Of a DNA stretch of 53,140 nucleotides, positions 31,935-41,465 are shown one piece after another (positions within the stretch are counted from its first letter, which is position 1; each line of letters starts with the position of its first letter). The DNA lies in NCBI GenBank assembly GCA_026418175.1, contig JAOABX010000018.1, forward strand, positions 1-53,140, read 5' to 3'. A program made the translations under genes and the position numbers. Under the pieces are notes generated by a model. The model was not told the origin of the DNA, did not search any database, and saw nothing but the letters and a program-made list of their open reading frames with translations. This stretch comes from Flavobacteriales bacterium (lineage in GTDB: Bacteria; Bacteroidota; Bacteroidia; CAIKAF01).

Positions 31935-32753
31935 ATGGGAAAAATAATTTCAATTGCAAACCAAAAAGGGGGAGTAGGAAAAACTACTACAGCCATTAAT
32001 CTTTCAGCAGGATTAGCGGTATTAGAATACAAAACACTGATTATTGATGCTGACCCTCAGGCTAATGCCACATCCGGTGTGGGTTTTGATCAAAAAACCA
32101 TTAAGACTAGCATTTACGAATGCATCTTAAATGAAGTAAACCCCAAAGATATTATTCTTCAAACTAAAACTCCCAACTTGGATATTATTCCGGCTCATAT
32201 TGATTTAGTGGGCGCAGAGATTGAATTAATCAACATGCCCAATCGGGAAAAAATGATGAAGGTGGTGCTTGATAAAATTAAGGATGATTATGATTTTATC
32301 ATCATAGATTGTTCACCTTCGCTGGGTTTAATTACGGTGAATGCACTGTCAGCCTCTGATTCGGTAATCATACCAGTACAATGCGAATATTTTGCTCTTG
32401 AAGGTCTTGGAAAATTGCTTAATACTATTAAAATCGTTCAAACCAGGCTAAATCCAGATCTTGAAATTGAAGGTATCTTACTTACGATGTATGACAAGCG
32501 TCTTCGCTTGTCTAATCAGGTGGTAGAAGATGTACGTACGCATTTTCAGGATATGGTTTTTGAAACCATTATTTCTCGTAATACTACTTTGGGAGAAGCC
32601 CCCAGTTTTGGAGAATCAGTGATTATGTATGATGCTGAATCGAAAGGGGCGCAAAGTTATTTAGACTTGGCCCGAGAAGTGCTGCAAAAAAATAATATGA
32701 CCCGCATAGATGTTACTAAAAAATTAGTGAATCAAGAAGATCATGACAAATAA
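31935..32753 (+). CDS. parA: Chromosome partitioning ATPase ParA/Soj
   Basis: The deviant Walker A motif is QKGGVGKTTTAINLS (signature Lys11, P-loop Lys16). Walker A' DADPQANATSG and Walker B DYDFIIIDCSPSLG follow, then QCEYFALEGL. Length 272 fits chromosomal Soj-type ParA. It forms ATP-dependent dimers on the nucleoid and moves ParB-parS complexes. The gene overlaps parB by 11 bases. No parS-like CACGTG palindrome was noticed in this window. Confidence 0.95.
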   Translation: MGKIISIANQKGGVGKTTTAINLSAGLAVLEYKTLIIDADPQANATSGVGFDQKTIKTSIYECILNEVNPKDIILQTKTPNLDIIPAHIDLVGAEIELINMPNREKMMKVVLDKIKDDYDFIIIDCSPSLGLITVNALSASDSVIIPVQCEYFALEGLGKLLNTIKIVQTRLNPDLEIEGILLTMYDKRLRLSNQVVEDVRTHFQDMVFETIISRNTTLGEAPSFGESVIMYDAESKGAQSYLDLAREVLQKNNMTRIDVTKKLVNQEDHDK

Positions 32754-33663
32754 TCGTAAACAAGCTTTGGGTAAGGGGTTGAGCGCTTTGTTATCAGGAG
32801 GCTCAACCGAAGAAGAGGTGGTAGTTAAACCTTCCACCCGTTCTGAGGCCGGAGTGGCGATGGTAAATATTCAATGGATAGTTGCAAATCCATATCAGCC
32901 TCGAACAGAATTCGAACAAGAAGCATTGGAAGAATTGGCTGAATCTATTAAGGTACATGGAATCATTCAGCCAGTTACGCTTAGAAAACTTGCTGATCAG
33001 CAGTATCAACTTATTTCTGGGGAACGTCGTTTCCGAGCTTCGCAAATGGCTGGACTTACAGAAATTCCTGCATACATTCGTACTGCTGATGACCAAACCA
33101 TGCTGGAAATGGCCCTCATTGAAAACATTCAGCGTGAAGACCTCAATGCTATTGAAGTGGCATTCAGTTATCAGCGCCTTATTGATGAGTGTAACCTAAC
33201 GCAGGAACAATTGAGTAATCGTGTAGCCAAGAAGCGCTCTACCATTACTAACTACCTACGTTTACTAAAATTACCAGCAGAAATTCAGCAAGGCATCAAA
33301 CAAGGTAAAATAACCATGGGGCATGCCCGGGCGTTGATAAATGCTGGAGATGAAAAAAAACAATTGGAGATTTACCAAAAAATTCTACAAGATGATTTGA
33401 GTGTAAGGCAAGTAGAAGAATTGGTGCGTAAAAAAAATGAATCAAAAACTGAAAAGCCTACTGTATCTAAGAAAACTGAAACTAATGCGCTGGAAGAAGA
33501 TTCGTCACGTACTCAAACATTTAAGTTGTATGGCGATAAATTATCAGCTATTCTAAATCGTCCGATTCAAATTCAACAAACAAAAGATGGTAAAGGCAGA
33601 ATTACTATCGAATTTGAAAATGACGAACAATTGGAAAAAATCATTGAGTTTTTCGATCGATAG
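32743..33663 (+). CDS. parB: Chromosome partitioning protein ParB
   Basis: It begins with the basic RKQALGKGLSALLSGG motif that stimulates ParA. The ParB N-terminal CTPase/clamp domain follows: IVANPYQPRTEFEQEALEEL, HGIIQPVTLR, and LISGERRFRASQMAGL with the GERRFRA box. ALIENIQREDLNAIE and the helix-turn-helix region (TQEQLSNRVAKKRSTITNYLRLL) bind parS. A short C-terminal dimerisation part is rich in lysine and glutamate. Length 306 is usual. It ends with a strong terminator. Confidence 0.95.
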   Translation: MTNNRKQALGKGLSALLSGGSTEEEVVVKPSTRSEAGVAMVNIQWIVANPYQPRTEFEQEALEELAESIKVHGIIQPVTLRKLADQQYQLISGERRFRASQMAGLTEIPAYIRTADDQTMLEMALIENIQREDLNAIEVAFSYQRLIDECNLTQEQLSNRVAKKRSTITNYLRLLKLPAEIQQGIKQGKITMGHARALINAGDEKKQLEIYQKILQDDLSVRQVEELVRKKNESKTEKPTVSKKTETNALEEDSSRTQTFKLYGDKLSAILNRPIQIQQTKDGKGRITIEFENDEQLEKIIEFFDR

Positions 33664-33683
33664 AAAACAATAATAATTTTGAC

Positions 33684-33711
33684 AAAAGGGGCTATTTAGC
33701 CCCTTTTTATT
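33684..33711 (+). terminator. Terminator downstream of parB
   Basis: AAAAGGGGCTA (33684-33694) pairs with TAGCCCCTTTT (33697-33707) and is followed by more Ts. The remaining bases to 33871 hold nothing I can support. Confidence 0.9.
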
Positions 33712-33871
33712 TTTTAGGTTATGCGTTTTCAACTGTTATTTTTTCAATCAGTATCATTTTTACCTACTGTAAAAAGTAATCTTTATTTGTAATGGGTTTG
33801 AATCTAAGTATATTACTACCAATTGATGTAGCTCAAACAGGTTTTTTATATTTTCGTGCAAAACTATACAC

Positions 33872-35233
33872 ATGTGGCATAACAATATTCTTGAAGCCAT
33901 AGGAAACACTCCGATGGTTAAATTAAACCGAATTACAAAAGATATACCTGCCACAGTCTTGGCCAAAGTCGAAACATTCAATCCCGGAAATTCCATTAAA
34001 GATCGTATGGCGCTTAAAATGATTGAAGATGCTGAACGCAAAGGATTGCTAAAGCCCGGTGGAACGATCATTGAAGGAACTTCAGGAAATACGGGAATGG
34101 GGTTAGCCATTGCTGCTATCATTAAAGGATATAAATGTATATTTACTACAACCGATAAACAAAGCAAGGAAAAGATTGATGCACTAAAAGCATTTGGTGC
34201 AGAAGTTATTGTTTGTCCAACCAATGTAGATCCTGACGACCCACGATCTTACTACTCGGTTTCATCAAGATTAGTAAATGAAATTCCCAATTCCTGGAAG
34301 CCTAATCAGTACGATAATCTATCAAACCGGCAGGCCCACTATGAATCAACCGGCCCTGAAATTTGGAGTCAAACGGAAGGCAAAATTACACATTTGGTTG
34401 CCGGTGTAGGTACAGGTGGAACCATTACCGGTACAGGCATGTTTTTGAAAGAAAAAAATCCAGCGGTGCAGGTGTTGGGAATTGATACGTATGGCTCAGT
34501 ATTTAAAAAATACAAGGAAACCGGAATTTTTGACAAAAATGAAATTTATCCCTATGTAACCGAAGGAATTGGAGAAGATTTTTTGCCGGAGAATGTTGAT
34601 TTTAACATCATTGATCATTTTGAAAAAGTAACCGATAAAGAGGCCGCCGTAATGACACGGCGTATTGCAAAAGAAGAAGGCATATGGGTTGGCAATTCAT
34701 CCGGAGCAGCCCTGCAAGGATTATTGCAAATGGCAGATCGTTTTAAAAAAGACGATGTAGTGGTAGTAATTTTTGTTGATCATGGAACCCGTTACTTGGG
34801 TAAGATGTTCAATGACGATTGGATGCTGAAAATGGGATATTTAGATAAATCCGGATTATGTGCTGCCGATATAATTTCTTCTTCTCATAAACCCCCATTG
34901 GCCAGTATTGAAGCTACAGAAACGGTTGCTAAAGCTGCATTCATAATGACTACCAATGATTTTTCACAAATTCCTGTGACAGATCAAGGGCGTATTGTAG
35001 GAACGCTTCATGAAAAGCATATATTCGAAAAGGTATTACAAGACCCAACCATAAAAAATCTTCCGGTACGAGAAGTGATGGATGAAGCATTGCCTTTTGT
35101 GGATATTTCTACTTCATGCGATGCATTGTCAACCATGCTAAATAAGGATATTCCCGCTGTTTTAGTACGCGATTTTAAAACAGATACTAATTACATCATT
35201 ACCCGTTCTGATATTATGCGAATTTTACTGTAA
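33872..35233 (+). CDS. Cystathionine beta-synthase-like PLP enzyme with CBS pair
   Basis: Residues about 1-320 are a fold type II PLP enzyme: AIGNTPMVKLNRI, the Schiff-base lysine in NPGNSIKDRMA, EGTSGNTGMGLA, GTGGTITGTG phosphate loop and GNSSGAA. Residues about 335-453 hold two CBS domains (IMTTNDFSQIPVTDQGRIVG, ending IITRSDIMRIL). The architecture matches cystathionine beta-synthase without a haem domain, making cystathionine from homocysteine and serine. A cysteine synthase role is also possible. The CBS pair may sense SAM or adenosine nucleotides. It stands alone between parB's terminator and the binding protein gene. Confidence 0.87.
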   Translation: MWHNNILEAIGNTPMVKLNRITKDIPATVLAKVETFNPGNSIKDRMALKMIEDAERKGLLKPGGTIIEGTSGNTGMGLAIAAIIKGYKCIFTTTDKQSKEKIDALKAFGAEVIVCPTNVDPDDPRSYYSVSSRLVNEIPNSWKPNQYDNLSNRQAHYESTGPEIWSQTEGKITHLVAGVGTGGTITGTGMFLKEKNPAVQVLGIDTYGSVFKKYKETGIFDKNEIYPYVTEGIGEDFLPENVDFNIIDHFEKVTDKEAAVMTRRIAKEEGIWVGNSSGAALQGLLQMADRFKKDDVVVVIFVDHGTRYLGKMFNDDWMLKMGYLDKSGLCAADIISSSHKPPLASIEATETVAKAAFIMTTNDFSQIPVTDQGRIVGTLHEKHIFEKVLQDPTIKNLPVREVMDEALPFVDISTSCDALSTMLNKDIPAVLVRDFKTDTNYIITRSDIMRILL

Positions 35234-35313
35234 TACACGCTTTACGGTTAAAAAATACTTAGCATTTGTATAAAGCATAGTTTAGAATGAACTTATTTTG
35301 AGTTGTTAATTTA

Positions 35314-36132
35314 ATGCCACATGGTAGTATGGCAGTGAACTTAGTTCAGCATCGTGATCAGATGAATTTTCTTATCAGTGTGCCTGATACACTCCAGCGT
35401 ATTGTTTCTTTGGTGCCTTCGCAAACTGAGTTTTTATGTGATTTAGGTTTGGAAAAAAACATTGTAGGCATTACCAAGTTTTGTATTCATCCTTCCAGTT
35501 GCTATCAAACTAAAATCAGAGTGGGAGGTACAAAAGATTTTTCTCTGGAAACCATTCGATTACTTAATCCTGATATTATCATTGCAAACAAAGAAGAAAA
35601 TGATGAAGAACAAATTTTAAAACTAAAAAGTATCTATCCTGTTTGGATTAGTGATGTTCGTTCTTTAGCACATGCTGAAGACATGATGCGTAGGCTGGGA
35701 GAAGTGTTTCATAGAGAAGAAAAGGCGCAGGAAATTATAAAAAAAATTCAGCATAATTTTTTAAAGATTCAACCATTAAACCAACCACTGCGAACTACAT
35801 ATTTTATTTGGAGAAAGCCCTACATGTCGGTAAATAAAGACACATTTATACATGATATGTTGCAGCGCATTGGTTTTGAAAATTGTTTTGCAAATTCTAG
35901 AGCCCGGTATCCCAAAATAACCGAAGCCATGTTGAAAGAAGCAAATCCGGAAGTGATTTTATTATCTTCAGAGCCATATCCCTTTAAGGAAAAACATTTT
36001 GAGGAAATTCATGCAGTTTGTCCGAAAGCCAGGATTTTTTTAGTAAATGGAGAAATGTTCAGTTGGTATGGTTCTCGATTAATTCAATCTCCGGCTTATT
36101 TTCAAAAGCTGATTAAAAAGCTGGCAGAATGA
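35314..36132 (+). CDS. BtuF-like helical-backbone binding protein, no signal peptide
   Basis: The fold is that of class III periplasmic binding proteins: RIVSLVPSQTEFLCDLGL, IVGITKFCIHPS, VGGTKDFSLETIRLLNPDIIIA (in parts: VGGTKDFSLE, LLNPDIIIANKEEN) and a second lobe with FIWRKPYMSVNKDTF. Such proteins bind cobalamin, haem or Fe-siderophores. No signal peptide precedes the domain, whichever ATG is used (35314 or 35362), so it is probably cytosolic or a repurposed member. No ABC permease is adjacent. It overlaps the following ORF start by four bases, which suggests an operon with lptE. Confidence 0.75.
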   Translation: MPHGSMAVNLVQHRDQMNFLISVPDTLQRIVSLVPSQTEFLCDLGLEKNIVGITKFCIHPSSCYQTKIRVGGTKDFSLETIRLLNPDIIIANKEENDEEQILKLKSIYPVWISDVRSLAHAEDMMRRLGEVFHREEKAQEIIKKIQHNFLKIQPLNQPLRTTYFIWRKPYMSVNKDTFIHDMLQRIGFENCFANSRARYPKITEAMLKEANPEVILLSSEPYPFKEKHFEEIHAVCPKARIFLVNGEMFSWYGSRLIQSPAYFQKLIKKLAE

Positions 36133-36173
36133 TTCAAAAGCAGTCATTATCTTTTGTATTTTTACATCGGGCT

Positions 36174-36686
36174 ATGAAATGGAACATTACTTATTGGTTG
36201 TCTTTACTACTAGTAGTGTTTTTGAACATTGCTTGCAAAGTTAATTATTCCCTTTCCGGAGCCTCTATTCCTGACAATGTTAAAACAGTATCCATTGAAT
36301 ATTTTGAAAACCAAGCAGCTCTTACTAATCCCAATTTTCCTCAAATTATTACCGAAGCGCTTCGAGATAAGTTTTTATCACAAACTCGCCTCAAGCTGGT
36401 AAACTCAGATGGAGATGTGCATTTTCGCGGGTTTATAACGGCATATCAGTCTGCACCAGTGGCTGTAAGCGGAAACGATCAGGCTTCGTTAAACCGATTA
36501 ACCATTTCTGTAGCTGTTTCGTATGAAAACAAATTGGATGATTCACAAAATTTCAACCAGTCATTTACCCGTTTTGCTGATTTTTCAGCCAGCCAGAATC
36601 TTTCTTCGGTTGAAGATGCTTTGATGAATGAAATTGCTGGCCAATTGGTTCAAGATATTTTTAACCGGGCTTTTTTGAATTGGTAA
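36174..36686 (+). CDS. lptE: LPS-assembly lipoprotein LptE-like
   Basis: With the ATG at 36174, a signal peptide MKWNITYWLSLLLVVFLNIAC gives a lipidated Cys. An earlier ATG at 36129 overlaps the previous stop (ATGA) and would add 15 residues. Then CKVNYSLSGASIPDNVKTVSI (in parts: YSLSGASIP, VKTVSIEYFEN) is the start of Bacteroidota LptE. TEALRDKFLSQTRLKLV and GDVHFRGFITAY follow. LptE plugs the LptD barrel that inserts LPS in the outer membrane. At 170 residues it is typical. It is followed by a TPR gene and secG. Confidence 0.87.
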   Translation: MKWNITYWLSLLLVVFLNIACKVNYSLSGASIPDNVKTVSIEYFENQAALTNPNFPQIITEALRDKFLSQTRLKLVNSDGDVHFRGFITAYQSAPVAVSGNDQASLNRLTISVAVSYENKLDDSQNFNQSFTRFADFSASQNLSSVEDALMNEIAGQLVQDIFNRAFLNW

Positions 36687-36792
36687 ATGCAATAACATTT
36701 GATTACTAAATCCATTAGTGTTAAATTATCATAGAGGTTTTTTTAAATTTCACTATCTTGCACTAAAATTTATTAAAAGCGATTTGTTGATT

Positions 36793-37233
36793 ATGCCAGC
36801 AGTAATTGACCCTCGAATGATTACAAGTTACAACATAGAAGAAGCCTTTCAGGAAGATGTGCAACATGTTTCATCCACTGATGAACGAACATTTCTTGAC
36901 TGGTTATCCATTTGCAAGGGTGAAGGTTCCATAAAATGGCATAAAATAAAAAAACAGCAATCTGTTATAGATAAATTTATTCAATCAGAGCCTAAAATTC
37001 AACCTGTAAAGGGTGTTTTAAATGATATTCGTGATTTTGATTTAGAGCAAAAATCATCCAAAAAAGATACTGCTGATATGATTGTGTCTGAAACATTGGC
37101 TAATATTTATTATCAGCAAAAAAAATATTCTCTTTGCATTGAAACCTATCGAAAATTAAGTTTGGTTTATCCTGAAAAAAGTGCTTACTTTGCCAGCCTG
37201 ATTAAAAAAATAGAGAAAGAACAGGAATCATAA
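36793..37233 (+). CDS. Small TPR-motif protein between lptE and secG
   Basis: I choose the ATG at 36793; an upstream GTG at 36718 would add 25 residues that look non-coding. The N-terminal ~90 residues are charged, with RMITSYNIEEAFQED and a FLDWLSIC segment, and match no domain I can name. The C-terminal ~50 residues form one TPR (SETLANIYYQQKKYSLCIETYRKL, SLVYPEKSAYFASLI). It is cytosolic by appearance and lies 10 bases before secG, with spacing that suggests cotranscription. Confidence 0.7.
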   Translation: MPAVIDPRMITSYNIEEAFQEDVQHVSSTDERTFLDWLSICKGEGSIKWHKIKKQQSVIDKFIQSEPKIQPVKGVLNDIRDFDLEQKSSKKDTADMIVSETLANIYYQQKKYSLCIETYRKLSLVYPEKSAYFASLIKKIEKEQES

Positions 37234-37243
37234 TTAAAAGTAT

Positions 37244-37567
37244 ATGACAGTTATTTTCACCATACTTATTATGTTATGTGCACTCCTCCTTATATTGGTA
37301 GTGCTTATTCAAAATTCCAAAGGGGGCGGATTGGCATCAAATATTGGGGTTTCAAATCAGATTATGGGAGTAAAAAAAACTACCGATGTGGTTGAAAAAG
37401 CTACGTGGTATTTAATCGGCATTCTTGTAATATTGTGTATTGCATCAGGTTTTGTTTTTAAACCTGCTAGCAGCAGAACTCAATCTACAGGCGTGGGTGA
37501 AGAAATTATTACAAATTTGGAAGTACCTCAAAATCCAAATGCACCTCAAATTCCAGGTGGGCAATAA
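37244..37567 (+). CDS. secG: Preprotein translocase subunit SecG
   Basis: Two membrane helices (MTVIFTILIMLCALLLILVV and ATWYLIGILVILCIASGF) flank the SecG signature LIQNSKGGGLASNIG. It is a small subunit of the SecYEG channel and stimulates export. Length 107 is normal. A terminator with a GAAA tetraloop follows directly. Confidence 0.94.
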   Translation: MTVIFTILIMLCALLLILVVLIQNSKGGGLASNIGVSNQIMGVKKTTDVVEKATWYLIGILVILCIASGFVFKPASSRTQSTGVGEEIITNLEVPQNPNAPQIPGGQ

Positions 37568-37583
37568 CAAATAAATTTGAAAA

Positions 37584-37613
37584 GGGCTATCGAAAGATAG
37601 CCTTTTTTTTTTT
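37584..37613 (+). terminator. Terminator downstream of secG
   Basis: GGCTATC (37585-37591) and GATAGCC (37596-37602) pair around a GAAA tetraloop and precede a run of eleven Ts. Confidence 0.93.
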
Positions 37614-37651
37614 ACGCTTTTACGATTAACAAAAAGTAATTGTTGTCAACT

Positions 37652-37747
37652 TGTCAGCTTATTTCTGCCAAAAAAAGTAAATACAAGGATAATTGCTGAA
37701 ATATTGGCAATAAAATTTGTTGAATATAGGTTTGGCACAGATTCTGT
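37652..37747 (+). promoter_or_regulatory. Candidate heat-shock control region of groESL
   Basis: An imperfect inverted repeat TGTCAG (37652-37657) and CTGCCA (37665-37670) lies about 62 bases upstream of TTGGCACAGATTCTGT (37732-37747). The latter looks like the -24 half (TGGCAC) of a sigma-54 promoter, though the -12 GC is imperfect. An upstream activator site plus a -24/-12-like promoter would fit enhancer-type control. No CIRCE (TTAGCACTC inverted repeat) is seen. The call is tentative. Confidence 0.35.
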
Positions 37748-37800
37748 CTAATGGGGCGGTGAAATTTAAAATATAGTTTAACCTTTAAATTTAGATGTAT

Positions 37801-38079
37801 ATGAGTAGCATTAAGGTAAAACCACTGCACGACCGAGTAATTGTTGAACCGGCGGCTGCCGAGGAAAAAACCCAGAGCGGTATTATTATTCCAGACACAG
37901 CCAAGGAAAAACCGCAGCGGGGAACCATTGTGGCAGTAGGTTCTGGTAAAAAAGATGAACCGATGACAGTAAAAACTGGCGATCAAGTATTGTATGGAAA
38001 ATACTCAGGAACCGAAATTCAGATAGACGGCAAAGACTATCTGATAATGCGTGAAAGTGACATTTTTGCTATTCTTTAA
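37801..38079 (+). CDS. groES: Co-chaperonin GroES
   Basis: The ATG at 37801 is preferred to one six bases upstream. It reads [36 protein letters not shown] (mobile loop region that binds GroEL), [14 protein letters not shown] and [13 protein letters not shown]. Length 92 is standard. It caps the GroEL ring. groEL follows after 42 bases. Confidence 0.96.
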   Translation: MSSIKVKPLHDRVIVEPAAAEEKTQSGIIIPDTAKEKPQRGTIVAVGSGKKDEPMTVKTGDQVLYGKYSGTEIQIDGKDYLIMRESDIFAIL

Positions 38080-38106
38080 TCTAATAATTTTATTATTAAC
38101 CTGTAA

Positions 38107-39753
<1,647 letters not shown>

Positions 39754-39783
39754 AAGAGTCCATTTATTTGAATTAATTAAAAT

Positions 39784-39812
39784 AAAAAGGTGCGTTCCTA
39801 ACGCACCTTTTT
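39784..39812. terminator. Bidirectional terminator between groEL and thiL
   Basis: AAAAAGGTGCGTT (39784-39796) and AACGCACCTTTTT (39800-39812) are perfect inverses around a CCT loop. The T run on both strands suits both groEL and the convergent thiL. Confidence 0.92.
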
Positions 39813-39874
39813 ATTTTTAAGAAACATTAATCTTTACTACATATACCCCTAGATTCTATATTATACAAGAATAT

Positions 39875-40915
39875 TTACTTACTAAAATGATCCCACCCCG
39901 ATGCAGTTATGGGGTGCAATTCATTTTTACTGTCAATAAAATAGCAAGCTCCAGGGGTATCTGTTATGTATCCAATGACATGCAGGTCTGCTATCATTCG
40001 GGCTTTTTCGTAATCTTCTTGGCGTATAGTCATCAACAATTCATATTCTTCTCCTCCGTATAAAGCCATGGTTATGGCCGACATGTTCAATTCTTCAGCC
40101 ATGTTCCAAGTATCTTGATCAATGGGAATTTTTTCAGCATCAATTCTACAGCCACAGACTGACGCTTTGCATATATGAAGTATCTCTGATGCCAAACCAT
40201 CTGAAATGTCAATCATGGCAGTGGGTTTAAATCCAAGTTCTTTCATTTGCCGAATAATATCAGCCCGTGGTTCAGGTTTTAGTTGCTTTTCCAATATGTA
40301 ATCATGGCCTTCTAGGTCGGGCTGTATACTTGTATTTTCAAGAAATATCTGTTTTTCACGCTCCAATAATTGTAGTCCGGCATATGCTGCACCTAAATTA
40401 CCGGTTACACAAATTAAATCTCCCTTTTTGGCTCCATTTCTATAAACTATTTCATCAGGATTTGCAATACCAACTGCAGTAATACTAATCGTTAAACCAC
40501 TCATAGAACTGGTGGTATCTCCTCCTATCAAGTCAACTTTGTAGTTACTACAGGCTAAGTTTATTCCACTATATAATTCTTCAATAGCTTCTAGTGTGTA
40601 TTTACTTGAAACCGCAATTGAAACAGTTATATGCGTTGGTTTGCCATTCATGGCATAGATATCACTTAGGTTTACAGCTACGGCTTTATAGCCTAAATGT
40701 TTTAACGGTACATACCGAAGGTCAAAATGTATTCCCTCAGTAAGCATATCGGTAGTTATAATTACTTGTTTATTTTCAGGTTGAATTACTGCCCCATCAT
40801 CTCCTATTCCCATGATAGTTTCCGGATGGTGCAATACAACGTGTTTTTTCAAGTGTTCTATCAATCCAAATTCACCCAGTGATTCAAGTGTAGTTTTTTC
40901 TGAATTTTCAAACAT
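39875..40915 (-). CDS. thiL: Thiamine-monophosphate kinase
   Basis: It starts LGEFGLIEHL and has GIGDDGAVI, the ATP/metal-binding TTDMLTEGIHFDL, HLGYKAVAVNLSDIYAMNG (in parts: LGYKAVAVNLSDI), LIGGDTTSS and a C-terminal DISDGLASEI and YGGEEYELL. ThiL phosphorylates thiamine phosphate to thiamine diphosphate. Length 346 is usual. It is divergent from the suf operon; no TPP riboswitch was recognised upstream. Confidence 0.94.
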   Translation of the reverse strand: MFENSEKTTLESLGEFGLIEHLKKHVVLHHPETIMGIGDDGAVIQPENKQVIITTDMLTEGIHFDLRYVPLKHLGYKAVAVNLSDIYAMNGKPTHITVSIAVSSKYTLEAIEELYSGINLACSNYKVDLIGGDTTSSMSGLTISITAVGIANPDEIVYRNGAKKGDLICVTGNLGAAYAGLQLLEREKQIFLENTSIQPDLEGHDYILEKQLKPEPRADIIRQMKELGFKPTAMIDISDGLASEILHICKASVCGCRIDAEKIPIDQDTWNMAEELNMSAITMALYGGEEYELLMTIRQEDYEKARMIADLHVIGYITDTPGACYFIDSKNELHPITASGWDHFSK

Positions 40916-41017
40916 GTATAATGATTGTTTTATTTGATGACAAAATTACCATTTCTAATGAGTTGCAAATTAGTTGATTTTATTAGGATAAAAACCTTAT
41001 TCCCAAATGTCATATTT

Positions 41018-41048
41018 TTTGGAAGGGTGATATTTTTATGTAAATTTG
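41018..41048 (+). promoter_or_regulatory. Promoter of the suf operon
   Basis: TTTG (41018-41021) and TAAATTTG (41041-41048) are separated by 19 bases, a perfect fit to the Bacteroidota -33/-7 pattern. The start of transcription would be about 41053-41056. Confidence 0.8.
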
Positions 41049-41057
41049 CATGATAGT

Positions 41058-41080
41058 TTATTTAGAATTATTCTAAATAA
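41058..41080. promoter_or_regulatory. Palindromic operator of the suf operon (Fur/PerR-like)
   Basis: TTATTTAGAA, three bases, then TTCTAAATAA form a perfect 10+3+10 palindrome just after the predicted transcription start. Its core TTAGAAT-T-ATTCTAA (41062-41076) matches the 7-1-7 Per-box consensus TTAnAATnATTnTAA of the Fur family. It does not look like an IscR site. A repressor bound here would block initiation. Confidence 0.7.
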
Positions 41081-41119
41081 TTAAAACAATCTTTCTAAGA
41101 AGTTGTTAAATAGCTAGGT

Positions 41120-41449
41120 ATGATTTCAGTTTCAGAAAAAGCAAAAAATAAGATTAAAGAACTTATGGGTGAAGATGCAAATCATCAGCCTTCCAAATTT
41201 ATTCGAGTAGCAGTAAAGAGCGGCGGGTGTTCAGGTTTGTCATACAATCTTGAATTTGACACACAAATCAGAGAGCATGACCAGGTATTTGAAGATAAAG
41301 GGATAAAAATTGTAGTTGATAAAAAAAGCATATTATACTTGGTAGGTACCGAACTCGACTACACAGACGGTTTGAACGGAAAGGGTTTTCAATTTAATAA
41401 TCCAAACGCTAGCAGAACCTGCGGTTGCGGAGAAAGTTTTGCTGTATAA
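41120..41449 (+). CDS. Iron-sulfur carrier of HesB/IscA/SufA family
   Basis: This 109-residue protein has the three cysteines of the family: SGGCSGLSY and the C-terminal [20 protein letters not shown] and [21 protein letters not shown] are family parts. A-type carriers hand Fe-S clusters to apoproteins. As the first gene of the suf operon it serves as the SufA. The stop codon is 16 bases before sufB's ATG. Confidence 0.93.
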   Translation: MISVSEKAKNKIKELMGEDANHQPSKFIRVAVKSGGCSGLSYNLEFDTQIREHDQVFEDKGIKIVVDKKSILYLVGTELDYTDGLNGKGFQFNNPNASRTCGCGESFAV

Positions 41450-41465
41450 AATAAATGTTTCCACT

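Noticed and set aside
37795-37795. groES start two codons upstream (ATG at 37795)
   Set aside because: The ATG at 37801 gives the standard GroES N-terminus. The difference is small and the choice is not certain.
40916-41119. TPP riboswitch upstream of thiL
   Set aside because: No CTGAGA-type THI-box sequence is present on the minus strand.
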